DNA from: Bacteroidia bacterium
Lineage (GTDB): Bacteria; Bacteroidota; Bacteroidia; Chitinophagales; Saprospiraceae
NCBI GenBank assembly: GCA_030430845.1
Contig: JAUIKE010000029.1
Span: 1 to 63,432, forward strand
Reading direction: 5' to 3'
Length of the DNA: 63,432 nt
Part shown: one piece after another, positions 26,384 to 34,612 of the stretch
How positions within the stretch are numbered: position 1 is the first letter of the stretch
Layout: the number at the start of each line of letters is the position of its first letter
The notes under the pieces: model-generated
What the model was told of the DNA's origin: nothing
The model's input: the letters and a program-made list of their open reading frames with translations, nothing else
Database searches by the model: none
Position numbers and translations under genes: made by a program

Positions 26384-28515
26384 ATGAAAATCAAATTAAA
26401 AAAGATTTTATCAGCAATATTCACAATAGGATTGTTAACTACTTTATCGGTTAATAATTTACTGAACGCACAGGAACTTCAGCAACTTGAATTTTTATTC
26501 GCATTTGGGGAATCTTCTATAGGCAATGAACCTGGAGAATTTAAAGAACCGGTAAGTATTGCGACAACAAGTACTCATAATATTATTGTTACGGATAGAG
26601 GAAACAATCGAATACAGGTATTTAATTCAGAAGGAACCTTTCTATTTGACTTTGGCTCGGAAGGAGATGGAGATGGAGAATTTAGTAGACCATCTGATTT
26701 GGCAGTTGACAAGGATGACAGAATCATAGTTGCAGATGGAGGCAATAGCCGGATACAAGTTTTTAATTCGGAAGGAGAGTTCTTGTTTAAGTTTGGTTCC
26801 TCGGGTACAGGCAATGGAGAATTTAGTTTATTAGCCGCCGTAACAACTGACGATACAGGAAATATCATCGTGGCGGAAGGACCGTCGAATAATAGAGTTC
26901 AAGTTTTCGACCCAAATGGTCAGTTTCTTTTCACCTTTGGTACCTTCGGTTCTGCTGATGGAGAGTTAGACTTCCCGCTTGGAGTGGCTACAAATAGTCA
27001 AAATGACATTCTAATAATTGATAACGGAAATTCTCGTGTTCAGGTTTTTAATTCGAGTGGGGAGTTTCAATTCAAATTTGGGACTCGTGGATTTGGAGAT
27101 GGAGGATTTACTACCCACTAGGTCTAACCGTTGATAGTGAAGATAGGATTATTGTCGGGGATGCGGGGAGTAATCGAGTACAAGTATTTGATTCTTCAGG
27201 AAGCTTTCTTTTTAAAATTGGCTCTCTTGGTACAGGTGATGGAGAATTAAACTCTCCTTTTGACGTAACAACAGATAGTTTGGATAATATTCTAATTGCT
27301 GATACAGGAAATAATAGGACACAAGTTTTTAACTCAGACGGTGAATTTCTTTTCAAATTTGGCAAAATTAATACAGAGGGCGGAAATTTTAATTTCCCGG
27401 TTGGTGTGGCTGTCAACAAGAATCAGGATATCGTGGTGACAGATGCAAACAATCGCAGGGTTCAAGTTTTTGATCAAAGGGGACAATTCCTGTTCACTTT
27501 TGGTCAGTTGGGGCTGAAAGACGAAGAATTTGTCTATCCTTTGGCAGTTGCGATCGATGCCCAAAACAACATAATTGTACTTGACGGTGGAAATAATCAG
27601 GTAAAGGTATTTGACCAAACAGGACAATTTTTATTCAAATTCGGCACCTTTGGCTCGGAAAATGGACAATTCATTTTCCCGTCTACATTGGCATTAGATA
27701 ATAAGGAGAGAATAATTGTTGGGGATGCAGGAAATGACCGAATCCAGGTTTTTAATTCGGAGGGAGAGTTCCTTTTTAAGTTTGGGGAATCTGGTGTTGG
27801 CGATGGACAATTTACTCGTTCTCTTCAACTAACAACTGATAGTCAAAATCGAATTATTGTTGCCGAAAGTAGAAATAACCGAATCCAGGTTTTTGACTCC
27901 ACGGGTCAATTTCTTTTCAAATTTGGTGCGCCTGGAGACGGAATTGGACAGGTGAATGGTCCATCTGGATTAGCAACCGATCAAAACGACAACATCTATA
28001 CGAGTGAAGCTGGAAACCACAGAGTTCAAGCCTTCACTTCTGATGGTCAGCCACAACTATTCCTTGGTTCAATGGGAAGTGCGGAGGGATTCTTTAATAC
28101 ATGTAGCGGATTGGCATTTGCCACCGATATTACAGAAGGTGTTGAAGGCAGTACCGGAAAACTTATTGTTGCAGATGCAGGCAATGACCGAATTCAAGTT
28201 TTTAGTTTGAATATGATTACAAGCGTAGAAGAAATATATGCAGATTTGCCAGAAGAACTTCAACTTGAACAAAATTATCCAAATCCATTTACCTCAACTA
28301 CTACTATACACTTTGCAGTACCTGTCCAATCCCAAGTTTCAGTCAAAATATATAATTCAAGTGGAACAGAGGTCAGTACGTTGGTCAATGAAAAACTGAA
28401 TGCTGGAAATTACAAAACTGAATTCAATGTAAACGACCTACCCGCTGGAATTTATTATTGTACTGCTCAGATGGAAAATACTACCAAGACAATAAAGTTA
28501 AACATTTCAAAATAG
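26384..28515 (+). pseudogene. NHL-repeat T9SS cargo protein, frameshifted
   Basis: One gene broken by a single-base deletion. The first frame starts MKIKLKKILSAIFTIGLLTT (signal peptide, ATG 26384) and stops at 27121. Adding one T in the T run at 27107-27109 restores reading into the second frame, which continues to 28515. The joined product has 12 NHL motifs of the type IIVADxGNNRIQVF spaced about 47 residues, enough for two six-bladed propellers. It ends with a type A T9SS sorting domain (NYPNPFTSTTTIHFAVP to TIKLNISK). It would be secreted and surface-attached or released through the SprA system. The break lies between blades 4 and 5. An assembly error is as likely as a real mutation. The region is more AT-rich than its neighbours. 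Confidence 0.85.
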
Positions 28516-28542
28516 AATAAAAAAACAGGTATGCCGAGAAAT

Positions 28543-28585
28543 TATAGCTGCCAATAGTCCCGCATAGAGGCTATTGGCGGCTATA
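28543..28585 (+). terminator. Hairpin after the NHL-repeat gene
   Basis: A 15-bp stem (TATAGCTGCCAATAG with its complement, one U-G pair) around a 13-nt loop, 27 nt after the stop codon. There is no clear T run. Confidence 0.45.
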
Positions 28586-28982
28586 CATACAGGCCCAAAA
28601 GGGGAAAATTTATCCCATAATTTCCGGAAATGCCGAGTAAAAGACAAAAGTATCTCACCTTTGGGGATTGCAATCTGTAAAAATCTGCAACAGAATTGCG
28701 CATTTCGCCCTTCCAATTCGTCCTTCCAATTCCTACTTCCTATGATTCGAAGCTTACGAATCCCTCCATAGCATTTCGGGCTTAGTAATCTTCTTAACTC
28801 GACCCTCGCCCTTCGACCCTCGACCTTCGTCCTTCCAATTCGCCCTTCCCAAACATATTATAAAAAAATGTGTTGGCATCCTTTTTGGTATGGTAAGAGT
28901 GCAATACTACTGGCACGGAAGGATTCATTTCCAATGTGCCATACAGGAAAATCTTATCATTTTAAATTTTTTACAAGCAACT
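28586..28982. repeat. Intergenic stretch with CTTC/TTCG short repeats
   Basis: About 400 nt without a convincing gene. It has several copies of CCTTCCAATT at 28709-28735 and 28831-28850 and of CGACCCTCG/CGACCTTCG at 28800-28830. Confidence 0.5.
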
Positions 28983-29084
28983 ATGGAGAACGGAACTATT
29001 TTTTACAAGGACGTACGTTTTTGGCTGGTCTTTCTTTCTTTGATTACATTGGTGAGTTTAGTAGCGAGAGGGTATCCTTTATAG
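28983..29084 (+). CDS. Possible 33-residue single-helix membrane peptide
   Basis: Starts at ATG 28983 and ends at TAG 29084. The peptide has a polar N-terminus (MENGTIFYKDVRF) and one membrane segment (WLVFLSLITLVSLVA). Its stop is immediately followed by a terminator hairpin, which is what a small expressed gene would show. I do not recognise the family, and chance cannot be excluded. Confidence 0.4.
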   Translation: MENGTIFYKDVRFWLVFLSLITLVSLVARGYPL

Positions 29085-29086
29085 TC

Positions 29087-29116
29087 TTAGGTTCGGGCCG
29101 AAGAGCCCGAACCTAA
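29087..29116. terminator. Terminator hairpin between small ORF and nadC
   Basis: A 12-bp stem (TTAGGTTCGGGC with its complement) and a 6-nt loop. It lies 3 nt after the 33-residue ORF and 15 nt beyond the nadC stop (converging), so it may serve both. Confidence 0.65.
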
Positions 29117-29131
29117 AATAGAGGGTAGGCC

Positions 29132-29992
29132 TTATTTTTGAATTTTCAGGCTAAAATCAAGAGAAGTGGCAGAATGGGTGAGGGCTCCGATGGAGATATA
29201 ATCCACACCTGTTTTGCCGATTTCTCTGACATTATGAATGTTCACGCCTCCGGACGCCTCCGTTTCGTACTTTTTATCCACAATAGCCACCGCTTCATAT
29301 AGTAATGGAATATCGAAATTATCGAGCAAGAGCCTGGTCAGATGTCCAGCTTCCAGCGCCTCATACAACTCGATGAGGTTGCGGACTTCTACGGTCACTC
29401 CAAGGGACATGCCGTGTTTTTGCTGATATTCATGTACTTTCTGGATGGCGGGTTTAATACCGCCGCAGGCATCGATGTGATTGTCTTTGATCATAAACCA
29501 ATCGTAGAGCCCGAAGCGATAATTTTCACAACCGCCTAATTTAACGGCCCATTTTTCCAAAAAGCGAATTAAGGGAGTCGTTTTGCGAGTGTCCAGAATC
29601 TTTACATTCAGGTCTTCTACTTCAAATTTGAAGCGGTTGCTTAGGGTAGCGATGCCACTCATGCGCTGCATAATATTGAGCGCCAGCCGTTCGGCCTGAA
29701 GCAAGGCCTGGGTATTGCACTCCACTTCAAAGGCAACATCTCCATAACTTACAGGTTGGCCGTCTTCAACTTTCAGGTTGAAAACACAGGAGTCGTCTAC
29801 TTTTTGAAAAATATGACGGGCTACTTCTACACCAGCGATTACCCCGGGGTCTTTGATTAGGAGGTGTGCTTTGGAGCGGGCGTTGGGATCTATGCAGGCG
29901 AGTGAGGTATGATCACCACTTCCCACATCTTCTTTCAAGGCTTCCACTATAAAGTGGTCGAGCATCTTTTGCTCTTGAGTATTAATAGTCAT
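29132..29992 (-). CDS. nadC: Nicotinate-nucleotide pyrophosphorylase (carboxylating)
   Basis: NadC converts quinolinate and PRPP to nicotinate mononucleotide in de novo NAD synthesis. The 286-residue protein has the N-terminal ALKEDVGSGDHTSLAC motif, the substrate-binding ERLALNIMQRMSGIATLS and the barrel motif ILDTRKTTPLIRFLEKWAVK. GGCENYRFGLYDWFMIKDNH carries the active-site Lys and Asp. The C-terminal ASGGVNIHNVREIGKTGVDYISIG is also typical. The start ATG is at 29992. A long hairpin (30041-30096) precedes it and also ends the next gene upstream. Confidence 0.96.
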   Translation of the reverse strand: MTINTQEQKMLDHFIVEALKEDVGSGDHTSLACIDPNARSKAHLLIKDPGVIAGVEVARHIFQKVDDSCVFNLKVEDGQPVSYGDVAFEVECNTQALLQAERLALNIMQRMSGIATLSNRFKFEVEDLNVKILDTRKTTPLIRFLEKWAVKLGGCENYRFGLYDWFMIKDNHIDACGGIKPAIQKVHEYQQKHGMSLGVTVEVRNLIELYEALEAGHLTRLLLDNFDIPLLYEAVAIVDKKYETEASGGVNIHNVREIGKTGVDYISIGALTHSATSLDFSLKIQK

Positions 29993-30040
29993 CTGCCGTT
30001 ATTTTTGGAATACGCAAAAGTAAGGCATTTGTCAAGAAGA

Positions 30041-30096
30041 AAAAAATAGCTTTACAAATATTCGCCGACCGACGAATATTTGTAAAGCTGTTTTTT
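30041..30096. terminator. 24-bp hairpin ending the PorT-like gene
   Basis: The stem pairs 30041-30064 with 30073-30096 (one G-U pair, 8-nt loop) with A and T runs at its base. The stop codon of the PorT-like gene (30097-30095) lies at its edge. It separates that gene from nadC on the same strand. Confidence 0.75.
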
Positions 30097-30829
30097 AGAA
30101 CAATACGGCGATTTTAACCGTAATGTTATGCGCTTTACCTACAGAATTCTCCCGACTTTCATTCCCATTGTTGGGGTTGATCTCGGTAGCGCCGTCTCGT
30201 GTGACATCTGCGAAACCGACCTGGAAGCCGAGTCCTCCCACCAGGGCCGTTGTTTCAGACAGGCTGTATTCGATACCGGCTCCGATACCCCAGGCCAGGT
30301 TGAGGGCGTTGACTTCCTGTTTGATGTTGATATCCTCAAAGTCACTTCCGAGGTTTCTGGCAGTGATCGAGCCCTTCGACTGGGTTTTGATCCCCAGGGT
30401 GATGGCCGGCTCTACAAAGTAGCGAATGTACCCAAACTCGCGGGTTCGCATCTTCAAGCCAATCGGGATTTCGAGGTATTGAATGCTGTATTTAAGTTTG
30501 GTCATAGAAGGAAGCGGGAGTGTATCAGTAGTCAATTCGCGATAGGAGTCTTCCCAGTAATAACCTTCCCATTCGTGTTGGAGAGTTCCGCCCTGGTTAA
30601 AGCCAAAACCGATACCGGTGGAGAAGGCATAATTTTCTCTGAAATAAAATTCTCCAAGCATACCTAGTTTGAGCCCAAGGTTGGTGCCTGCCGAGTTGAT
30701 CCGGTTGGAATTGGCTCCCATCCAGGAGAAAGTGGGGCTGACCTGTAGACCGAAACGGACATCATTAAACTGGGCATATACAAAATTGAGCGACAGCCCA
30801 AAAAATAAGATCAATGCAATTTTTTTCAT
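30095..30829 (-). CDS. PorT-family outer-membrane beta-barrel protein
   Basis: A 244-residue protein with a signal peptide (MKKIALILFFGLSLNFVYAQ) and an eight-strand barrel pattern. FGLQVSPTFSWMGAN and LGLKLGMLGEFYFRENYAFSTGIGFGF are followed by LEIPIGLKMRTREFGYIRYFVEPAITLGI and a terminal amphipathic strand AHNITVKIAVLF. These are typical of the OMP_b-brl_2 (PorT/SprT) family. PorT itself is needed for T9SS in Porphyromonas, but the family also holds many generic barrels, so a T9SS role is possible and not shown. It is divergent from gldB. Confidence 0.75.
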   Translation of the reverse strand: MKKIALILFFGLSLNFVYAQFNDVRFGLQVSPTFSWMGANSNRINSAGTNLGLKLGMLGEFYFRENYAFSTGIGFGFNQGGTLQHEWEGYYWEDSYRELTTDTLPLPSMTKLKYSIQYLEIPIGLKMRTREFGYIRYFVEPAITLGIKTQSKGSITARNLGSDFEDINIKQEVNALNLAWGIGAGIEYSLSETTALVGGLGFQVGFADVTRDGATEINPNNGNESRENSVGKAHNITVKIAVLF

Positions 30830-31073
30830 TATTAATCAGTTTTTTGTGTACTATTTTTGTTCAGCTTTCAATAGCAGACCGGGTTCCTTTATTTAGATGA
30901 AAAAAGTAAGCCTCATCCCCTATAAATGAATGCCGATCTACTGTAGTGGTGTATTTATGCAAAAATAAGCTAAAATTATTCTGTTCCCTTACTTAACGTT
31001 CGAGAATAGAAATTTAGCTGTCAGATAAGGATTAATTAACTCAAGTTGCGATATACACAAGATAAATTTCATC
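30830..31073. other. Divergent intergenic region upstream of gldB
   Basis: No gene seen. A TAAATTTC box (31063-31070), one base off TAnnTTTG, points towards gldB and ends 3 nt before the palindrome at 31074. Confidence 0.4.
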
Positions 31074-31126
31074 AGAGGGCTTGAAATGGTTGGCGGCCAA
31101 CGGCCGTCAACCATTTTAAGCCCTCT
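31074..31126. promoter_or_regulatory. 25-bp hairpin in the gldB leader
   Basis: A 25-bp stem with loop AAC. Both departures from perfect pairing are G-T, which remain G-U pairs in plus-strand RNA. It lies between divergent genes, 47 nt before the gldB ATG, where it cannot terminate an incoming transcript. Confidence 0.6.
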
Positions 31127-31172
31127 AATAGAAAAATCTATTCTATATAAAAATACCTTAAAGTATCAGTGA

Positions 31173-32219
31173 ATGAAATACCGTACCCAACTTTTTACTT
31201 TGCTCATGTTAATGACTTTGTTATGGAGTTGCCAGCCGGAAGTGAGCGAACCGCTGCCGGATGTCAGTACTATTGAAATCGATCTGAGCCCGAGAAGGTT
31301 CGAACAGGATCTTTTTACTTTGGATACTACACAGATGGATGCCTCACTGGCTGCCCTTAAATCAAAGTATCCTGAGTTCTCTACTATTTTCTTCAGTCAA
31401 ATTCTGGGCTCGAATGATCCGGAAGTGCTTAATTCCATTGGAGAGGCCGCCTATGTAAAGGGGTTTATCAATTTTCCGGCGATCCGCCAGTTGTACGATA
31501 CCTGTACATACGTTCTGGGTGATTTTTCCGACCAACAAGCATCCTTCCAACAGGCTTTTCAATATTTAAAGTATTATTTCCCGGAAATGCCGACGCCGGA
31601 CCTGACGACTTTTATCTCTGAATATACCGTCGGAGCCTTTATTTATAAAGAAAACTCTTTAGCTGTAGGCCTTGATTTTTTCCTGGGCAGTGATTATCCC
31701 TACGCTGCTTATAACCCCAATAATCCTACCTTTTCGGCCTATTTAACGCGAACGTTTAATAAGGACCATCTGGTTAGTAAAACAATGAGGGTACTCGTAG
31801 AAGATATCACCGGTCCACCAAACGGCTCTAAAATGCTAGACATCATGATCCACCGCGGCAAACAACTCTACATACTGGACCGGTTACTTCCGCATGTGGC
31901 AGATACAGCCGTCCTGGAATTTTCCGAAGATCAGTTCAATTGGTTAAAGGAAAATGAAAGGGATGTATGGGCCTTTTTTCTAAGCGAAGACCTTTTGTAT
32001 TCTACCGATATGCAGAAATACCGCAAATATGTGGATTACAGTCCGAATGCACCAGGTATGCCAATAGAAGCGCCGGGCCGGGTTGCTAACTGGATGGGCT
32101 ATCAGATCGTCAATGCTTATATGCGTCGGGCACAATCGGCTCAATTATCCGACCTGATCAATATTAGAGATGCTCAGGAAATCCTGAATAAATCAAGTTA
32201 TAAACCACCAAGAAAGTAG
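31173..32219 (+). CDS. gldB: Gliding motility lipoprotein GldB
   Basis: A 348-residue lipoprotein required for gliding in Flavobacterium. The signal ends in LLWSC (Cys20). The following EIDLSPRRFEQDLFTLDTTQMD, LKSKYPEFSTIFFSQILG and the central YTVGAFIYKENSLAVGLDFFLGSDYPYA, with HRGKQLYILDRLLPHVADT, match the GldB family layout (related to putative Zn-peptidase-like folds). The length is close to the family norm. Together with sprA and the PorU-like gene it supports a gliding or T9SS-bearing cell. The leader carries a long hairpin. Confidence 0.9.
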   Translation: MKYRTQLFTLLMLMTLLWSCQPEVSEPLPDVSTIEIDLSPRRFEQDLFTLDTTQMDASLAALKSKYPEFSTIFFSQILGSNDPEVLNSIGEAAYVKGFINFPAIRQLYDTCTYVLGDFSDQQASFQQAFQYLKYYFPEMPTPDLTTFISEYTVGAFIYKENSLAVGLDFFLGSDYPYAAYNPNNPTFSAYLTRTFNKDHLVSKTMRVLVEDITGPPNGSKMLDIMIHRGKQLYILDRLLPHVADTAVLEFSEDQFNWLKENERDVWAFFLSEDLLYSTDMQKYRKYVDYSPNAPGMPIEAPGRVANWMGYQIVNAYMRRAQSAQLSDLINIRDAQEILNKSSYKPPRK

Positions 32220-32299
32220 GGTGTTATTTTTTAAAAATTGCTTTTCTGCCGCCTCTCAGCAGGAAAGGATTTAATTTTCCCCTATTCCCCGGACTTGTG

Positions 32300-32307
32300 T
32301 ATCTTTG
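32300..32307 (+). promoter_or_regulatory. Promoter -7 box TATCTTTG
   Basis: A perfect TAnnTTTG match about 145 nt before the oxygenase start codon, giving a long leader that contains the hairpin at 32351-32436. Confidence 0.5.
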
Positions 32308-32350
32308 CTGGAAATCGCTAAAGAAGTGGTTCCAGGATTTTTTAAGGAGG

Positions 32351-32436
32351 ACTGAGCTTACGCACTTAAATAATTCAATTGTGAGCTATATCGCAGCTTG
32401 AGTTAATTAGTATAAACGTCGCTGCATAAGCGCAGT
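32351..32436 (+). promoter_or_regulatory. Long imperfect hairpin in the oxygenase leader
   Basis: The ends pair as ACTGAGCTTACGCA with the complement of ACTGCGCTTATGCA. The inner arms AATTCAATTGTGAGCT and AGCTTGAGTTAATT close a 7-nt loop. It lies entirely between the predicted promoter and the start codon, so it may be a cis-acting RNA element. Confidence 0.45.
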
Positions 32437-32452
32437 TAATAACATAAAAATT

Positions 32453-33379
32453 ATGTCAAATAGAGCAATACCTGTTGTTGATCTGTCGAAGTTTGTTAAA
32501 GGAGATAAAGCGTCCCGCCAGGATTTTGTGAAAGAATTGGGAGAAGCTTTCCGGAATATTGGTTTTGTGGGAGTAAGCAATCATGGCGTTCCGAGACAGC
32601 TGATCAGTGATTTTTACAAAGCCAGTAAGGCCTTTTTTGCACTGCCTGTAGACCTGAAAGGAAAGTATGAGATCGAGGGAGCGGCCGGGCAGAGGGGCTA
32701 CACTTCTTTTGGTAAAGAGCATGCCAAACAGTCAGAGGTAGCTGACCTGAAAGAGTTTTTTCAAATTGGGCAAGAGTCCAGAATGAAAAATGTGGATGTG
32801 CTGGAAGTACCTTCTTTTATGGATCTGGGAATTAAGTTGTTCAAAAGTTTTGAAGCAACAGGCGCCGCCCTTCTACGAGCAATCGCTTTATACCTGGGGC
32901 TGGAAGAACATTATTTCGATAGCAAGATCGAAGAAGGCAATAGCATTCTTCGGGCCATACACTATCCCCCTATTACCCGGGAACCTGAATCAGCTATTCG
33001 TGCCGAGCAGCATGAAGATATCAACCTGATCACTTTGCTGGTAGGGGCTTCAGCCGGAGGCTTGCAAATATTAAATCACGAAAATAAGTGGTTGCCGGTT
33101 ATTCCGGAAAAGGACGAGATCGTTATTAATGTTGGTGACATGCTTCAGCGCCTGACTAATAACTTTCTCAAGTCAACTACCCATCGGGTAGTAAATCCTC
33201 CAAGGGAAGAATGGCATGTTCCAAGATTATCGATCCCTTTCTTTTTACACCCGAAGCCAGATATGGATCTCACTTGCCTGGAGTCTTGTGTGACGGAGGA
33301 TCGTCCACTTGCTTACGATCCCATTACGGCCGGAGATTATCTGGACGAGCGATTAAGGGAGATAGGCTTAAAGAAATAA
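32453..33379 (+). CDS. Isopenicillin N synthase-like 2-oxoglutarate/Fe(II) oxygenase
   Basis: A 308-residue non-haem iron oxygenase. The N-terminal DIOX_N segment is IPVVDLSKFVKG with FRNIGFVGVSNHGVP. The catalytic jelly-roll has the iron ligands His187 and Asp189 (EQHEDINLITLL) and His244 (TTHRVVNPP), and the 2-oxoglutarate-binding Arg258-x-Ser260 (RLSIPFFLHP). The set is complete, so it should be active. The substrate is unknown; bacterial members include ethylene-forming and small-molecule hydroxylases. The gene stands alone with a long structured leader and ends in a hairpin that contains its stop codon. Confidence 0.9.
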   Translation: MSNRAIPVVDLSKFVKGDKASRQDFVKELGEAFRNIGFVGVSNHGVPRQLISDFYKASKAFFALPVDLKGKYEIEGAAGQRGYTSFGKEHAKQSEVADLKEFFQIGQESRMKNVDVLEVPSFMDLGIKLFKSFEATGAALLRAIALYLGLEEHYFDSKIEEGNSILRAIHYPPITREPESAIRAEQHEDINLITLLVGASAGGLQILNHENKWLPVIPEKDEIVINVGDMLQRLTNNFLKSTTHRVVNPPREEWHVPRLSIPFFLHPKPDMDLTCLESCVTEDRPLAYDPITAGDYLDERLREIGLKK

Positions 33380-33409
33380 GCCTATGACAGATTGCCGCCT
33401 CCGCAATCT
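33362..33409 (+). terminator. Double hairpin ending the oxygenase gene
   Basis: ATAGGCTTA (33362-33370) pairs with TAAGCCTAT (33377-33385), whose TAA is the stop codon. A second 7-bp hairpin AGATTGC/GCAATCT follows at 33389-33409. There is no long T run. Confidence 0.5.
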
Positions 33410-33573
33410 TACCATATGCTTAATAAGTATTAATTACTTGCAAATGCCCTTAAACCTTCAGACATTTGCAGTATCTTAGTTAAAAGAAAGAAAAAAAGAA
33501 GTCAATAAGAGGTTTCAGTCAGGCAGATTGGCTTTTTTGGCAAAATCAGTTTTTAATTTAAAAAAATGTAATT

Positions 33574-33795
33574 ATGGATACCATACTGTTATTTAATTTC
33601 TTCGGACCAGAAATGCTGGTTATTATGTTTGCAATCCTGTTGTTGTTTGGCGGTAAAAAAATACCTGAGTTGATGAGAGGGATTGGAAAGGGAATTCGCG
33701 AGTTCAATTCTGCCAGATCTACGATCGAAAGTGAGTTGAAAGAGGGCATGCGCGAGCAGGAGCGATTGGAAGAAGAAAAGAAAGAAAGTAAATAA
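33574..33795 (+). CDS. tatA: Twin-arginine translocase subunit TatA/TatE
   Basis: TatA subunits assemble the pore that exports folded proteins. The 73-residue protein has the short hydrophobic helix [14 protein letters not shown], the conserved Phe-Gly hinge ([12 protein letters not shown]), the amphipathic helix ([16 protein letters not shown]) and a charged C-terminal tail rich in Glu and Lys. No tatC lies nearby. The stop codon lies in a palindrome shared with the convergent DUF937 gene. Confidence 0.93.
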   Translation: MDTILLFNFFGPEMLVIMFAILLLFGGKKIPELMRGIGKGIREFNSARSTIESELKEGMREQERLEEEKKESK

Positions 33796-33838
33796 AATAA
33801 AAAAGGCGACCGTGCGGTCGCCTTTTTTATTTTATTTA
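33789..33838. terminator. 24-bp bidirectional terminator holding both stop codons
   Basis: A perfect 24-bp stem with loop TG and A and T runs at its base. The TAA of tatA (33793-33795) and the TAA of DUF937 (33838-33836) both lie inside the stem. Confidence 0.85.
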
Positions 33839-34465
33839 TCTTCTTCTTTTGAAGAGGTTGCCCAGCATTTTAAACCCAATATTAGCTATATCATCCGTCA
33901 CACTTCCATCTCCATCCTGATCCAGCAAGCTGGTGATCAATCCTGAAGAAATATTGGTTTGTTGTTTTTGCTGAGAGAAGCTACCGGAAAGTAAGCCTGC
34001 CAGGTCTCCGATATTCAGGCCGTTCTGGCGCTTGGTCTTACCCAGGGCACCCATGATGACCGGTGCGAGTAACTGCATGAGATTGCCGGTTTTGCCTTGA
34101 TCCAGCCCACTAACCTGGCTGATCATATTGATGGCATTGCCTTGTTTGCCACCGAGCAGGTGGTTCAGGATACCGGCCCCGTTTAGCATCCGCTGGTTTT
34201 GAGGCTGATTATTACCGGACAGCATACCCATAACATCATCTAAAATACTACCGTCGTGATCATTTTCCAAGGCGTTATTTAGAGATTGAGCTCCTTCTTG
34301 TGTAGAGGCGTTTTTGGCCAAAGCACCCAAAAGGGTAGTCATGATTCCACTCGCAGCCATTTTGGTTTGCTGGGTGTCAGCACCACCAATCTGACGGCTA
34401 AGGCCTTCCATGAATGAATCATTGTTCATTTGGCTTTGGAGTAAATTAAGCAAGTCGTTTGCCAT
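33836..34465 (-). CDS. DUF937 domain-containing protein
   Basis: A 209-residue soluble protein starting MANDLLNLLQSQMNNDSFMEGLSRQIGGAD (first residues), with repeated helical motifs such as GIMTTLLGALAKNAST and LMQLLAPVIMGALGKTKRQNG, the DUF937 signature. It contains EF-hand-like Asp runs (DQDGDGSVTDDIANIG near residue 185 and ENDHDGSILDDVMGML near 88), which suggests calcium binding, though that is inference. The function of the family (YidB-like) is unknown. It is convergent with tatA over a shared terminator. Confidence 0.88.
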   Translation of the reverse strand: MANDLLNLLQSQMNNDSFMEGLSRQIGGADTQQTKMAASGIMTTLLGALAKNASTQEGAQSLNNALENDHDGSILDDVMGMLSGNNQPQNQRMLNGAGILNHLLGGKQGNAINMISQVSGLDQGKTGNLMQLLAPVIMGALGKTKRQNGLNIGDLAGLLSGSFSQQKQQTNISSGLITSLLDQDGDGSVTDDIANIGFKMLGNLFKRRR

Positions 34466-34612
34466 GATTTTGTTTTTATAGTTGTGTCAATATTGTTCCT
34501 ATTATTTATACGGATGGTGTATAGCAAGGTCACAATATTTGTGCAAGATTCTTAAAATTAAGATGGTTTTTTGCACTTAGATAGAGAAATATCACTCCTT
34601 AGGTATTAGAAA

